Source of the DNA: Centroberyx gerrardi
Lineage: Eukaryota > Chordata > Actinopteri > Beryciformes > Berycidae
Assembly: GCF_048128805.1 (NCBI RefSeq)
Contig: NC_135997.1
Span: 3,576,470-3,640,469 of the forward strand
Direction: 5' to 3'
DNA: 64,000 nucleotides
Each line of letters opens with the position of its first letter. Positions within the stretch are counted from its first letter, which is position 1. The translations under genes and the position numbers were made by a program. The notes beneath the pieces are model-generated. The model made no database searches. It was not told the DNA's origin and saw only the letters and a list, made by a program, of their open reading frames with translations. Below, piece by piece: positions 33,303 to 44,829 of the stretch.

Positions 33303-33738
33303 TAAGATTGGTTTCATTTGGACTGGAAAAGAATGTTTGGGTCACTTTCAAGGGATTATCTCGCGGGTCATGTGGCTTAATAAACTTAATCCGGCTTTAT
33401 TTCGCCTCGTTAGAGCGAACATGAAGGAGGAGGCGTCACTTTACTAAACCATGAGCTATGGCGGAGTCCCGGAGTTTAATATCGTTTGACACCAATTTCT
33501 TCCAAACCCGTTTATAGCTGCCACATGGAGCGATGATGACTGATATTATTATTTTGTCAGTGTGATGCCAGAGTTCACCAAACCGTGCACATAGGGAATA
33601 GCCTAATATAATATCTTCATGTATGTAGCACTTCTCAAAACAAAGTTACAAAGTGCATCACAATCAAGAGAAGTAAAAGATTAATAGATCAATAAAAACA
33701 GAAGGAACTAGAAGGGCACTCGGAGAGCGCAGACCTCA

Positions 33739-33774
<36 letters not shown>

Positions 33775-34555
33775 AACCCCCCACATAATTTCGGCCTGAA
33801 ATGCATATATAGCCTATATTTAAATTTATTGAAAGGATAAACCCCTTGAGATGAATCATCTCGTTTTGAAGGGGGTCTAGTTTATTTAGATTAGTTTAGC
33901 ATCATGGTACATGGTGTATCTCTGTAACAGTAAGTGATTGTGACTTCTCATTGTGCCATAATAGCAGTGGTAATATATTTGTTGAGAGTCTAATATGGTT
34001 TCTGAATTATGTTGAGAGGGTCTTCAGGTCCTGATGCTGAACTCAGCAGTTCAAGTTCAAACAAGTTCAAATATTTATATATTCAAACTCCCCTTCCAGT
34101 TTCAAGTGTGAATCCCTTCTCCTGGTCGATTAAAAGCTAATTAGAAGTGACATCATGTCTCATATTTGTCTGCCATTCAGATCAGGGTTTCAGTTTAACA
34201 TCTTACTGTAATTCTTTTCACTCTCTCTCATACCTGCGGACGTTTCTCTGTAAATGTATATCTTTTGTTTCAGTCTTTTTGTGAAGTGAGGGAAATGGAG
34301 TTGCATTTCAGTTACTGCTATCCTATAGTAGGCTATGTCAGTGTGATTTTGATCCAGAGTGTGAAGTTAAAATTAAACCTTTGCCCTTGATGTCATTTGT
34401 TTAACATGGCTTCCAAATAAATGAAATTGTTTGTTTTATCTTTGCTTTCCATCATGATAAAAACCACATGATCAAATCAGGCCTGGGTGAGGCTCAGGCA
34501 CGGCGAGCCTGAGGCAGAGTTATCCTGTGGCGGATCGGACTGCGGCAGATCGGAC
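33303..34555. other. nqo1 upstream region, no gene seen
   Basis: Non-coding. It holds a CA microsatellite (about 33740-33770) and a stretch near 33432-33520 resembling 13655-13735. Confidence 0.4.
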
Positions 34556-36020
34556 ACGCCTTCAGTCTTCAGCCCTCAGCCTTCAGCCTTCAGCCCTCAG
34601 CCCTCAGTCTTCAGCCCTCAGTCTTCAGCCCTCAGTCTTCAGCCCTCAGTCTTCAGCCCTCAGCCTTCAGCCCTCAGTCTTCAGCCCTCAGCCTTCAGCC
34701 CTCAGCCCTCAGTCTTCAGCCCTCAGTCTTCAGCCCTCAGTCTTCAGTCTTCAGCCCTCAGCCCTCAGTCTTCAGCCCTCAGCCCTCAGTCTTCAGCCCT
34801 CAGTCTCCAGCCCTCAGTCTTCAGCCCTCAGTCTTCAGTCTTCAGCCCTCAGTCTTCAGCCCTCAGCCCTCAGTCTTCAGCCCTCAGTCTCCAGCCCTCA
34901 GTCTTCAGCCCTCAGTCTTCAGCCTTCAGCCCTCAGTCTTCAGCCCTCAGTCTTCAGCCCTCAGTCTTCAGCCCTCAGTCTCCAGCCCTCAGTCTTCAGC
35001 CCTCAGTCTTCAGCCTTCAGCCCTCAGTCTTCAGCCCTCAGTCTTCAGCCCTCAGTCTTCAGCCTTCAGCCCTCAGCCTTCAGCCCTCAGTCTTCAGCCC
35101 TCAGTCTTCAGCCCTCAGTCTCCAGCCCTCAGTCTTCAGCCCTCAGTCTTCAGCCCTCAGTCTTCAGCCTTCAGCCCTCAGCCTTCAGCCCTCAGTCTTC
35201 AGCCCTCAGTCTTCAGCCCTCAGTCTTCAGCCTTCAGCCCTCAGCCTTCAGCCCTCAGTCTTCAGCCCTCAGTCTTCAGCCCTCAGTCTTCAGCCCTCAG
35301 TCTTCAGCCTTCAGCCCTCAGTCTTCAGCCCTCAGTCTTCAGCCCTCAGTCTTCAGCCTTCAGCCCTCAGTCTTCAGCCTTCAGCCCTCAGTCTTCAGCC
35401 CTCAGTCTTCAGCCCTCAGTCTTCAGCCCTCAGTCTTCAGTCTTCAGCCCTCAGTCTTCAGTCTTCAGCCCTCAGCCCTCAGTCTTCAGTCTTCAGCCCT
35501 CAGTCTTCAGCCCTCAGTCTTCAGCCCTCAGTCTTCAGCCCTCAGTCTTCAGCCTTCAGCCCTCAGTCTTCAGTCTTCAGCCCTCAGCCCTCAGTCTTCA
35601 GTCTTCAGCCCTCAGTCTTCAGCCTTCAGCCCTCAGTCTTCAGCCCTCAGTCTTCAGCCCTCAGCCCTCAGTCTTCAGCCTTCAGCCCTCAGTCTTCAGC
35701 CTTCAGCCCTCAGTCTTCAGCCCTCAGCCCTCAGTCTTCAGCCTTCAGCCCTCAGTCTTCAGCCCTCAGTCTTCAGCCCTCAGTCTTCAGCCCTCAGCCC
35801 TCAGTCTTCAGCCTTCAGCCCTCAGTCTTCAGCCCTCAGTCTTCAGCCTTCAGCCCTCAGTCTTCTGCCTTCAGCCCTCAGTCTTCAGCCCTCAGCCCTC
35901 AGTCTTCAGCCCTCAGCCCTCAGTCTTCAGTCTTCAGCCCTCAGTCTTCAGCCCTCAGCCCTCAGCCCTCAGTCTTCAATCCTCAGTCTTCAGCCCTCAG
36001 CCTTCAGCCCTCAGTCGTCA
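34556..36020. repeat. Heptamer minisatellite, about 1.46 kb
   Basis: A nearly pure array of 7-bp units CTTCAGC, CCTCAGT, CTTCAGT and CCTCAGC in irregular order, about 209 units. No unit combination makes a stop on the plus strand and 7 is not a multiple of 3. Plus-strand frames therefore stay open for over 500 codons, reading SPQSSALSLQPSVF-like protein in the two longest frames. These are artefacts of the repeat. Length is likely to vary among individuals. Confidence 0.95.
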
Positions 36021-36179
36021 GTTGTCAGCGCGCGACGTGTCGGCAGTGCCGGCTGGAATGCAACTAGACGACAGGAATGTCACCTGGACACTTCTGTCAC
36101 CCACTCATCACCTGACTGAGCCTCAGCAGCGAGACATGGCCGGATTAACCTGCCAGGGGCCCAGGGCAAACAGGTTACC

Positions 36180-36225
36180 CCCCCCCACACACACACACAC
36201 CCACACACACACACACACACACACC
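36180..36225. repeat. (CA)n microsatellite
   Basis: C-run then about 18 CA units just after the minisatellite. Confidence 0.85.
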
Positions 36226-36249
36226 GGCGGTGCCAGGGTCACCATTTAA

Positions 36250-36875
36250 CTCTGTAGCACAAAGACTGCTAAATGCACAACTATTGACGATAGCAGAGAT
36301 AGTATGCATACTTGCATATGGAGATATGGAGTAAACCAAAACTCACAACATTAAAAATCTGATTAAAAATGAGTTCAGCACTGAAAACTATGTGAAATCT
36401 AATCTGCCCAAGAGGAAAAGATCCTTCTGTGTCCACATCAGGTTCAGAATATTGCATTTGGAAACTGGCACTGATGAACAGGATGGGGTTTGTCATTTAT
36501 GTTGGTTAAATGAAATTGGATTTGAAATGCATTTTGTTTTATATTGTCCCTTGTATCATGATGACAGAAATGGTTTGTTTGATAAGATCAACAGAAGATA
36601 TTGATTATTTATTGATTCATGAAAAAAATGTGTGAGAAGGAAACATTTGCTTTTGTGGACTATTTGGATAAAGCATGAACACTCAGAAAACATATGTTGT
36701 ATAAGTAGTTGCGTTGTATTATATCAGCTGTCTCAGTTTACACTATTCTGCTAAGTGACCTGGAAGTCTGTTTTATATGTTGTCGTAATTGTGTGTCATG
36801 TAATCCCACATGGGATGTGTTTAGATGGTATGACACGAAAATAAAACACATTCATTCATTCATTCATTCATTCAT
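36250..36875 (+). mobile_element. LINE 3' fragment with ATTC tail
   Basis: The 70-codon frame 36392-36604 carries the LINE C-terminal pattern (HIRFRILHLETG, then CHLCWLNEIGFEMHFVLYC), related in type but not in sequence to the end of the 28915 LINE. A roughly 270-base 3' UTR and a (CATT)n tail at 36849-36875 complete the 3' end. The reverse-transcriptase part is missing. Confidence 0.7.
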
Positions 36876-36879
36876 TTTT

Positions 36880-37680
36880 TTTGTTAGTTCCTGAAAAGCT
36901 GACATTTTGGAGACATGAGGTTTTCACCTGACAACATGCAAAGCTGGTGCTTCTGGGATCCTCGGTGTGCTGGTGACCCTGATGCAGGAAGCTTCCTCGG
37001 TCTGTTGACTTTCATGTACCAATTTTCCGATAAACTCCCGCAGTCTGTGCTGTTGCATTGCTAGTTAAAATGTATTGAGGCTTTGGTGTTACTGTAAACT
37101 TTGGCCAAGGCTTTGACCTCATTGTCTCCCACCAGCACCTGCACAAAGATAGGAATACTGTAGCTGTGCAAAGGTCTCAATTTTATAACCAATAAAGATG
37201 TTTTTTAGAACATCCATCGACGTCTGAGAGTGGCTGAGTTTCTTCTTCCTTTCTGCCTTTACCCAGCTGATGCAGCTCGGTTGTCAGGCGAGGAAGTGAC
37301 AGTTTTGTTGTTCATGTGTCCATCTGATAATCTAGACTGCAGCAGGTCATCAGACACGTTACTGAATCTCATTATTGGCCTCCAGCATCATTATCATTTC
37401 GTCAAAGTGAAAACTGCTCTGGTTCTCATCAGTCACGGTCCAAATAACTCTTTACCCACAGAAAAGTAAACATGTATATATTGTATTGCAACTCATAGAA
37501 AACATGTTCAACTTATAATTTAGAGAAACATTGTGTTACGTTCTGAACACGGGAAACATTATGGTTTATTAAAATATTAATTCTTATAGGCAACCTGATT
37601 CCTAAAAGTTGGATAAGGATTGCAGAATGCAACTTGAAATGTGAGATGTAATAGCTTTCTCACAACAGTGTGTGAGAGGG
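36880..37680. other. Gene-free stretch
   Basis: Only short frames, the longest 79 codons at 37230-37469, with no domain or exon context. Nothing further supported. Confidence 0.4.
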
Positions 37681-37687
37681 AGAAAGA

Positions 37688-37710
37688 GACTGTGTGTGTG
37701 TGTGTGTGTA

Positions 37711-37744
<34 letters not shown>

Positions 37745-37750
37745 TGAGAG
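37688..37750. repeat. (GT)n-(GA)n microsatellite
   Basis: About 20 GT units with one TA, then about 10 GA units. Confidence 0.9.
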
Positions 37751-37855
37751 AGGCTACAAGACAGGCGTACCTAAATATACTGGATGTCTTGGATTTTGAT
37801 TTATACTTACGTATAATTCTCACTATACCATATTATCATCCCAATAGAGTCTGCG

Positions 37856-37881
37856 AGAGATAGATAGATAAATAGATAGAC

Positions 37882-37937
<56 letters not shown>

Positions 37938-37945
37938 GGGGGGGT
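37856..37945. repeat. (GATA)n-(GA)n microsatellite
   Basis: GATA units pass into about 20 GA units and end in a short G run. Confidence 0.9.
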
Positions 37946-38021
37946 AAAATAGGCAGGTCTTATTTTCTGAAAATTAAAGTGTTTCATGTGAAATCCAGAG
38001 CAAACTAAAACCAGTCCAACT

Positions 38022-38162
38022 GAACTGAACTGAACTGAACTGAACTGATCTCAACTCAACTCAACTGTAAATGTATGTATGTATGTATGTATCTATGTAT
38101 GTATGTATAGTATGTATGTACGTATGTATGTCTGTATGTGTGTACAGTATATATGTACGTTG
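38022..38162. repeat. AACTG and GTAT tandem repeats
   Basis: Pentamer AACTG (about 38022-38068) followed by tetramer GTAT with variants (about 38075-38162). Confidence 0.85.
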
Positions 38163-38263
38163 TGTATGCCAATGTGTTGTGAGCGCCATCTGCTGTTTAT
38201 TCTGAGTTCAGACATGATCAGCTGAAGCCTCTGTGATTTTATCAGCTTACTGTGTATCAGTGG

Positions 38264-38996
38264 AACCCAAATACATGAAAGCTGCCTTGATGTTTTCTTT
38301 AGGTAACAGTAGATTGTGAACTCAGTGATGATTTGTATATAAGATGAGTGATGACATCACCAGAAGATAGATTTTAAAGGCATGTTTTTAAGTGGGTAAC
38401 TTGAAAGTACTCCAATTAGTTACTTTTAATGAAGACTAACTCAGTAAAGTAACTAGTAAAAGTATAACTTTCCCCAACACTGTTCATCTCTTGTGCTCAC
38501 ATTAGTGAAAACCAAGCGGTGTAAACAAAATACTATCATAATTTTGTGACACGTTACACAACATTAATCTTTAGTGAAAGAATAAACACTGGAATACAGT
38601 TACGTAATCAGTTATTGGATTTGGATCTGATTGAACTGACTGTCTGAAGTTCACTCAGTGAGTTATATTACATTAGAATAACTAATGAAGCTAACTGTTC
38701 ACTATAGCCAACTTGCAATTTCAAGGCAGCAAGGAAACCTACATTATCTTTTTAAGCTACAGTCTCTTAATATTTTATATATATTTAATATATTTTATAT
38801 TTTATATTTTTTAGACGTCTGTCTTGAGGGGGACAGCAACAGGTTTAACAAGAGATATGCATCTTTTATCTTCCATTAAACCTTTGTTGTTGCTTCAGTG
38901 AAGGCTCCTGTTATCAGACGGGATCTTGTCCGGGTTAAAGATTCCCCTGGAACCATTAAAGAATAAATCCAATGTACCATAAAAATGCCCTGGATT
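38264..38996. repeat. Interspersed repeat, copy A
   Basis: This block is closely similar to 46428-46955 and 47628-47815. Shared stretches include GAAAGCTGCCTTGATGTTTT, GAGTGATGACATCACC, TAACTTTCCCCAACACTG and CAATTTCAAGGCAGCAAGGA. A part also occurs in reverse at about 50935-51150. A dispersed family is more likely than a local segmental duplication. Confidence 0.75.
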
Positions 38997-39017
38997 CATC
39001 CTGGAGTCCCTGACATA

Positions 39018-39600
39018 ATGTAATAATAATAATAATAATAATAACTTAGATTTATATAGCACCTTTCAAGAGACCCAAGGACGCTTTACACATTGAGGCA
39101 GACAAAACAAATAAAACAAGAACAGAAAATAATAATAGCAATAATTGCCGGGGATGAGAGAGTTAACTAGAGGCCATAGGCCTTGGTTAACAGGTGGGTT
39201 TTCAGGATTTTTTAAAAAGTGGCCAAAGACGGGGTGTTGCGGATCTCTGCCAGGAGAGAGTTCCAGAGGGTGGGGGCGGCCACACTGAAGGCTCTGTCCC
39301 CAAAAGATCGCAGGCTGGTGTGGGGGGTGGAGAGCAGACCCGTGTCTGAGGACTGCAGACTCCGGGACGGGGTATAGGGGTGGAGGAGGTCAGATAAGTA
39401 CTGGGGGGCGAGGGCATGGAGGGATTTGTAGGTGAGGAGGAGGATTTTGTAGGAGATGCGGGACTTGACCGGGAGCCAGTGAAGGTGGATGAGGGTGGGG
39501 GTGATGAGAGTGAGAGCTAGAGGAAGAGGAGTGACAGTCAGAGGAGGAAGAGGAGGACGAGGACAAAGAAGAGCAAGGAGAGCAGTTACTGTAACAATCA
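39018..39600 (-). mobile_element. LINE 3' end (minus strand)
   Basis: The minus strand encodes the conserved fish LINE C-terminal pattern LHWLPVKSRISYKILLLTYK, followed by SLHALAPQYLSDLL and GDRAFSVAAPTLWNSLLAEI (about 39212-39480). A 3' UTR and an (ATT)n tail (39018-39043) follow. The catalytic part is absent, so the copy is 5'-truncated. A CA-rich microsatellite (39651-39738) lies just beyond. Confidence 0.8.
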
Positions 39601-39639
39601 GTGATTTAGGAAAAAACAAAAAAAAAGCACCATAGCTTG

Positions 39640-39740
39640 TTATCCCCCCCCCCCCACACACACACACACACACACACATACACACACACACAGACACACA
39701 CACACACACAGAAACACACACACACACACACATACACACC
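39640..39740. repeat. C-run and (CA)n microsatellite
   Basis: C10 run followed by about 40 CA units with TA and GA interruptions. Confidence 0.9.
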
Positions 39741-40101
39741 TTCCACCACTCCACACGTTTTGATATCATACCTGTCAACTCTGTTAATTTAGCCTGACAT
39801 TTGTTCATATTTATGGTGCAATGTAAGATGTGAATAATTTATATTCTAAAGCTTTGTACAAATAATAATATTATTTATGATAATATTACTGACTGATTTA
39901 AATGCTTCCTGAATTTGAATGTCTAATGAGTGTCTATACAATGTTGCAGAGTGACAATCATATTCAGTGGTATTCATAGCAAATATTGATGAAACAAATA
40001 TCAGATATCAATTTGTTATGCGTGCCAAATGAATGACCAACTATTTTGTGGTGTCTTGGTGTCTTGACTTGAATGCACTATACCTTGCAATCATGTCATT
40101 A

Positions 40102-40447
40102 CACTGCAAAAAATCTCCATCTTAACAAGTCATTTAGTCTATTATTGAGTCCTAAAATTGTAAGTTTCTTAAAATAAGTGACAAAATGCCAATGGCGTTA
40201 GATAATTTCACTTGTTTCCAAAGCAAATCAACTTGTTGCAACAATTTTGTAGAATCAAGTGTCATTTTCTTGATAGCAGTGCAGTGATCTGCCTTATTCT
40301 GACTTGTTTCAACATATTGACACTCCTTTGTGAAACTGTATCGGAAACAAGTGAGCAAGAGTTATCTCACCTCACTGGCAGAATTTTAAGATTTGAAGCC
40401 TCTATATGAGACGAGTGACTTGTTAAGACGGACAGTGTAGTGCAGTG
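40102..40447. mobile_element. CACTGCA-ended MITE, TA flanks
   Basis: The left end CACTGCAAAAAATCTCCATC runs on to TTAACAAGTC. The right end, read inward, is CACTGCACTACACTGTCC and also runs on to TTAACAAGTC. Both are flanked by TA. The 346-bp AT-rich interior has no transposase. Similar AT-rich sequence continues to about 41150 and may be a related, less clear copy. Confidence 0.65.
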
Positions 40448-41164
40448 TACTAACACTTTGCTGCTAGGTTCAACAAAGGTAATTCCATGGCAGGTTTATT
40501 CCACTCACATTACAGATGAAATGTCTGAGAGTAAAATTTGAGAGTAAAAGGATTTTTCAGCCTCAAGCCAGAATGTTTCCTCCTGTTGCTGTGCAGAGAC
40601 ACCAAGTGGACGTTTTTTAACAAGCACTTGAATAAGGTGACAAACCATCCTGAAGAAAAACCTCACAACTTGTTTTTTATTGTGTATTTGTATGACTGGC
40701 AATCAAATCAGAAACATGTCTGAGAAAATTACCTATGTATTTTATTACCATGCTACAATATGCAAGAAAATTATACTTATTTTGCATCCTAGGCAAAACA
40801 TTATATTAGTGATTTTAACTTGTTTCCAGACCTATCAAGCCTATTTAATGATATTTTTAGTCAAATTATCCCTCTGCACTGGCAGATAATCTTGCTGGTT
40901 TCAATAAATTTCACTTGCCAATATGACTTCTTTCAAGAGATCATCATAAAACAATGAAGAAAATCTTAAAACAAGAAACTTTCTCCAAGACAAAATACTT
41001 TTTTTTTACTTTTACCAAGTGAATGTCCTGAAACACACAGTTACATTTTCCTGAAAAAAAAACCAAATTTGTTGAAACCAGTCAAATTATCTGCAGCAAA
41101 AAAAATCCAGATTTCACAAAAAAAAAATCCTAAAATAAGCCTGATAAGTCTGGATATAATATAA

Positions 41165-41605
41165 AATTAAAGCTGGAAGCAGCGATGATCGGGCCCTCGC
41201 ACCTTCGTGCACGTCGGGGTGTGCCGCAGCTGTGGTGTCGTTACTGCACACCGACCGGTCGACACGGCTCTGAATTTTCATGTGTTTTGGACACTGCACG
41301 AAGGAGTTAAATGTTACTTCCTGTGTCCACAAACACACAATTACAACAACATATAAAGCTAGAGAACACCCACTAATTATGCCTCATGTTCCAGTATATC
41401 AAGAGTAGACCACACCATGAACATTTCTGGTCAACCCACTAGGAGTACATCAAAGTATAAAACATGTTATTTCCTGTTGCCAGTAGGTGGCGCTATGACT
41501 ATAACTGAATATTGGCATGTAGATGTCTTCAGGCCGGGACTCTTATCAAACATGTGAAGTTTGGGGCAGATTTGACCACGTACAGCCGAGTTACAAACCA
41601 CTTGA
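41165..41605. repeat. Common fish intergenic repeat (AGCAGCGATGA type)
   Basis: GCTGGAAGCAGCGATGATCG, then GGGCCCTCGCACC, followed further on by AGGTGGCGCTATGACTATAA and TGAAGTTTGGGGCAGAT. I recognise this as a high-copy repeat of fish intergenic DNA. Class not determined. Confidence 0.5.
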
Positions 41606-42148
41606 ACTTCATTAGAGCAGTCCATTAAGCTCAATCAGGCTATTGTGGCCTTTCAAGAACATCAACAAATGATTAACTAAATACAGGATGTTCAATATTG
41701 TACCAGGATATAATGCAATTCTTTTTTTTTTTTCTACTTTGTGTCCGACCTGTGTCCGATATGATGCAATTCTAAAAAGAAATATATGGTAACATTTTAC
41801 TAAAAGACTCAATCCATAATTGCATCTGTTAAAACACTGTTGCCGCATTGCTGGCTTGCTTTGCACATCGATTTGTTGGATTTGAGATGTTTTTTTGACA
41901 AAAGTGATAGGCAAGTATGTGTAAGAGGGTGTGCACAAGTAAGAGTAAGTGTGCTCCCTTCTTGCAGTGGACATAATAGAGAACACCCACCTATCAGTCT
42001 AATAACAACTGACTTATACTGAGTGGGGGAGTAACAATATAACAATATAGCTCCTCAACTACCTGAGATATTGTCACTTAATATTCTGTTAAATAAACAA
42101 AACAAGCCTTTAACATAATCCCTAGGAGATCACATGGAAATAGTTCAT
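41606..42148. other. Gene-free stretch
   Basis: AT-rich, with TGTGTCCGA direct repeats near 41740-41760. No exon supported. Confidence 0.4.
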
Positions 42149-42152
42149 TTAA

Positions 42153-42688
42153 ACCTGCAATATGCGATATCAGACCTTACAACCGATACTGAAACTAATG
42201 TGTGCTATGTGGAGATTTCACTGAGACATAATGATATGAAACCAATGAAACCGATATCCAGCTGTGTTGCTGTTTTCACCTCTTTTCTAAAGCTTGTTGT
42301 CAAAACCCGGACCGACTCGAAGCTTCTCCCGCTCCATTCAGTAGATTTTCATTTTTTAAAAACTAGCTTGGCTCCTCCCTCGCTGTTTAAAAGCGGCTCT
42401 CTCCCCCTCCCATTCCTGAACATTTTCTCGTAATGGCGGAATCGATGAAGCGAGCGAGTAAACTTGTTAAACTAGTAAACTTGCTACCTGCCTCTTCACT
42501 TGTCATTGTGGGACATGTAACCTTCAGCAGGAGAAAGATCTGTCAAAGTGAGACTGGTAACCGGTGAGACTTCTCTTTAGGGAGGGTTAGCTTAGCTATT
42601 AGCAAGTGGCTTTGCTGTGAGTTTGTTTGCAAATGTGTTGTGGTTTCTGTCGCCCTCTAGTGGTCAGAAAGTTTTGCTTATTGCAGCT
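42153..42688. mobile_element. TTAA-flanked MITE 3' of il17c
   Basis: TTAA (42149-42152) then ACCTGCAATATGCG; the right end, read inward, is TTAA then AGCTGCAATAAGC (TTAA at 42689-42692). The 536-bp interior includes CGCCCTCTAGTGGTCAGAAA, common in fish repeats, and no transposase. It ends 100 bases from the il17c stop codon, so it may contribute to that gene's 3' UTR. Confidence 0.65.
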
Positions 42689-42788
42689 TTAAACCCCATC
42701 CCTCAAAAAGGATTATCCTGATATGATCAATTTGGTTAAAAAAAGAAAACCAAAGCCCGTCTGAGTCTATGACTTGATGTTTTTGTGG

Positions 42789-44818
42789 TCATTTTCCTTT
42801 AGTAGTTGTAGGCACAACACAAGTGCAGGCCACAGGGATTTCAACCACCTGTGCTGTGATCAGGAATCTCTGTGCGTCACCTGGGCAGGTGGTCTTCCTC
42901 AGGACCCTCAGCTGCGCCCACACAGGCACAGAGTTGTAGCCCAGGTCTTCACGCTGGTTGACGATGCAGCCCTCGCAAAGACACTCGGCCATGGCGATGT
43001 GGCGCGGGATCCGGCCGTCCTCCTCGTCTATTCTGAAGGAGACGAGCAGACGAATCACACACTGGAAAAACACAGGCCGGTCAGCAAAGCAACTCTGAGT
43101 GGGCAACTAGACAAAATGTAGAACAACTGAGGAAATGCATTTGTTGTTTTCATTTGTTGTTTCATTATGGGGGCGTTGTGAAGCTCTGTGAGACTGTAAC
43201 TGTGATTAAGGGCTATAAGGCAAGGCAAACTAAGATAAGATAAGATTAGATTAGAAAAGATAAGATAAGGTAAGATAAGATGAGGTAAGATAAGATAAGA
43301 TAAGATAAGATAAGGTAAGATAAGGTAAGGTTTTACACGATCGATTACCAAATTAGAGAGAGTCCAGTAACCTGAGTTACTGGACTGAACACATACTACT
43401 AATACTGCTACTACTAGCCTACTACTAGCCTACTACTACTACTACTACTACTACTACTAATAATAATAATAATCCCTACATAACAGGTTACACTGCCTCA
43501 GCATCACAGCCAGTGATATCAAACTGAGGGAATGGAAGTTATATGGAGAAAGGGTCTTTGAAGGGGAAAAAGCATAAATCAATGTTGTTGTTTTCTGAAA
43601 ATAATTGAATTCCAAGGGTGGAAGTAACTCCTGTTACTGTAACTGAGTAGCTTATTTTTAATATTGTATTCTTTTTATTTATTTATTTTTTTACAGTCAG
43701 TAATTTTACTTTTACTTAAGTACGTTTTTACTGCAGTATTATATTGTACTACATTTTAAATCATATCCATCACAGAGGACAGATGTTGTGGCTCCCCATC
43801 AGCATCAGAAACTGGACCAACATAAATTAACAAATTGTCGATTCACAATGAGAAGAGAAATCTGACTTTACTTTCTGCACTTTATTTTGTCATTTCAAAA
43901 TTTTTCAATTAAAAGAATCTAGTTTGAACTCTGTTCTCTCATTATGTTAGAATCGCATGGGAAAGATCACAACAACGTTCTCGTTTCTAAAAAGTAACTG
44001 AGTAACTTTTGCTCTGAGTCCATTTTAAATGCTATTTTAAAAGTTAATTTTAACTTTGACTTCAATAGATTTATACGGAAGCGTAATGCATTCACTTGAG
44101 AAAAAAAATTGCCCTGTTTTTCTGAAACGAGATAATTATCTCAGAAAAACAGAGCAGAATTTTTTTTTTTTTTTTTTAAATGCTCTGTTTTTCTGAATTA
44201 ACAAGATAATTATCTCAGAATTCTGAGAAAAGTTTTCATGGAAAAAAATAATTCTGCTCTGTTTTTCTGAGAGAATTATATTGTTAATTCAGAAAAACAG
44301 CAGAATTTTTTTTTTCCATGAAAACTTTTCTCAGAATTCTGAGATAATTATCTCGTTAATCCAGAAAAACAGGGCAATTTTTTTTTTATCAAGTGAATGC
44401 ATTACGCTTCCGTAGATTTATACACCAGTAGGCTACCTTTACTTCTACTTAAGTAAAATGTCAGTAAAGTAACAACAGTTTTCGAGCAGGACTCTCTCCG
44501 GTCCGGTGTTGGTTTGTGTTCATGCTGCTGCTCCACACCGCCTCACCTGTACCTCCAGGGGGAGAGGGAGCGGCTGCCCAGCTGCCGTGAGGCCGTCTGC
44601 AGGGTGAAGCTGGAGCAGCTCTGCCTGTCCCAGTGCGGCTCCAGCTGCCTCAGCTCCCTCAGCCTCGGGATACTGAACTTCTCCCGGTGGTACTTCTTCT
44701 CAAACTTCGCAGTGAAATGCTCCAGCTCATTCTGACTGACGCATCTTTTCCTCGAACAGTTCCGCGCAGCCGCAGCAGCAGTCCGGCCGCTCAGGATGAA
44801 CAGCCAGCCAATGCAAAT
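42789..44818 (-). CDS. il17c: Interleukin-17C-type cytokine (5' end missing)
   Basis: This is a secreted cystine-knot cytokine of the IL-17 family. Two minus-strand exons are clear: 44547-44818 and 42789-43032 (intron 43033-44546), in phase and giving 171 residues plus stop. The first exon opens with a hydrophobic ICIGWLFILSG signal-peptide-like stretch after an AG acceptor. An in-frame TAG lies at that junction, so the start codon must be in a further upstream exon, which I could not find. The second part has LGSRSLSPWRYR, then AMAECLCEGCIVNQREDLGY, NSVPVWAQLRVLRK and VACTCVVP at the end, the IL-17 fold with its paired cysteines. SPWRYR and AECLCxGC match human IL17C better than IL-17A/F or IL-17D. 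IL-17C is an epithelial cytokine in mammals. The intron holds a TAAGA microsatellite, ACT/AAT repeats and a MITE. Confidence 0.88.
43218..43332. repeat. (TAAGA)n microsatellite in il17c intron
   Basis: About 22 units of AAGAT/AAGGT. Confidence 0.9.
43396..43474. repeat. (ACT)n-(AAT)n microsatellite in il17c intron
   Basis: ACT units with AGCCT interruptions, passing into AAT units. Confidence 0.85.
44076..44412. mobile_element. MITE with 10-bp target duplication (MULE-like)
   Basis: The ends CGGAAGCGTAATGCATTCAC and its reverse complement flank a 337-bp element. Its interior is a set of nested inverted GATAATTATCTC and TCTGTTTTTCTGA motifs. The exact 10-bp sequence TAGATTTATA lies on both sides (44066-44075, 44413-44422). 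A target duplication of about 9-10 bp is characteristic of Mutator-like elements. It is inserted inside a repeat rich in TACTTAAGTAAAA. Confidence 0.8.
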
Positions 44819-44829
44819 CTAACAATATG

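Noticed and set aside
34487-36119. Two overlapping open frames of 526 and 530 codons
   Set aside because: They are created by the stop-free 7-bp minisatellite and read the same repeat in shifted frames; no domain, splice or start context supports a protein.
42774-43121. 115-codon plus frame
   Set aside because: Antisense shadow of the IL-17C last exon, whose minus-strand reading has clear family motifs and splice borders.
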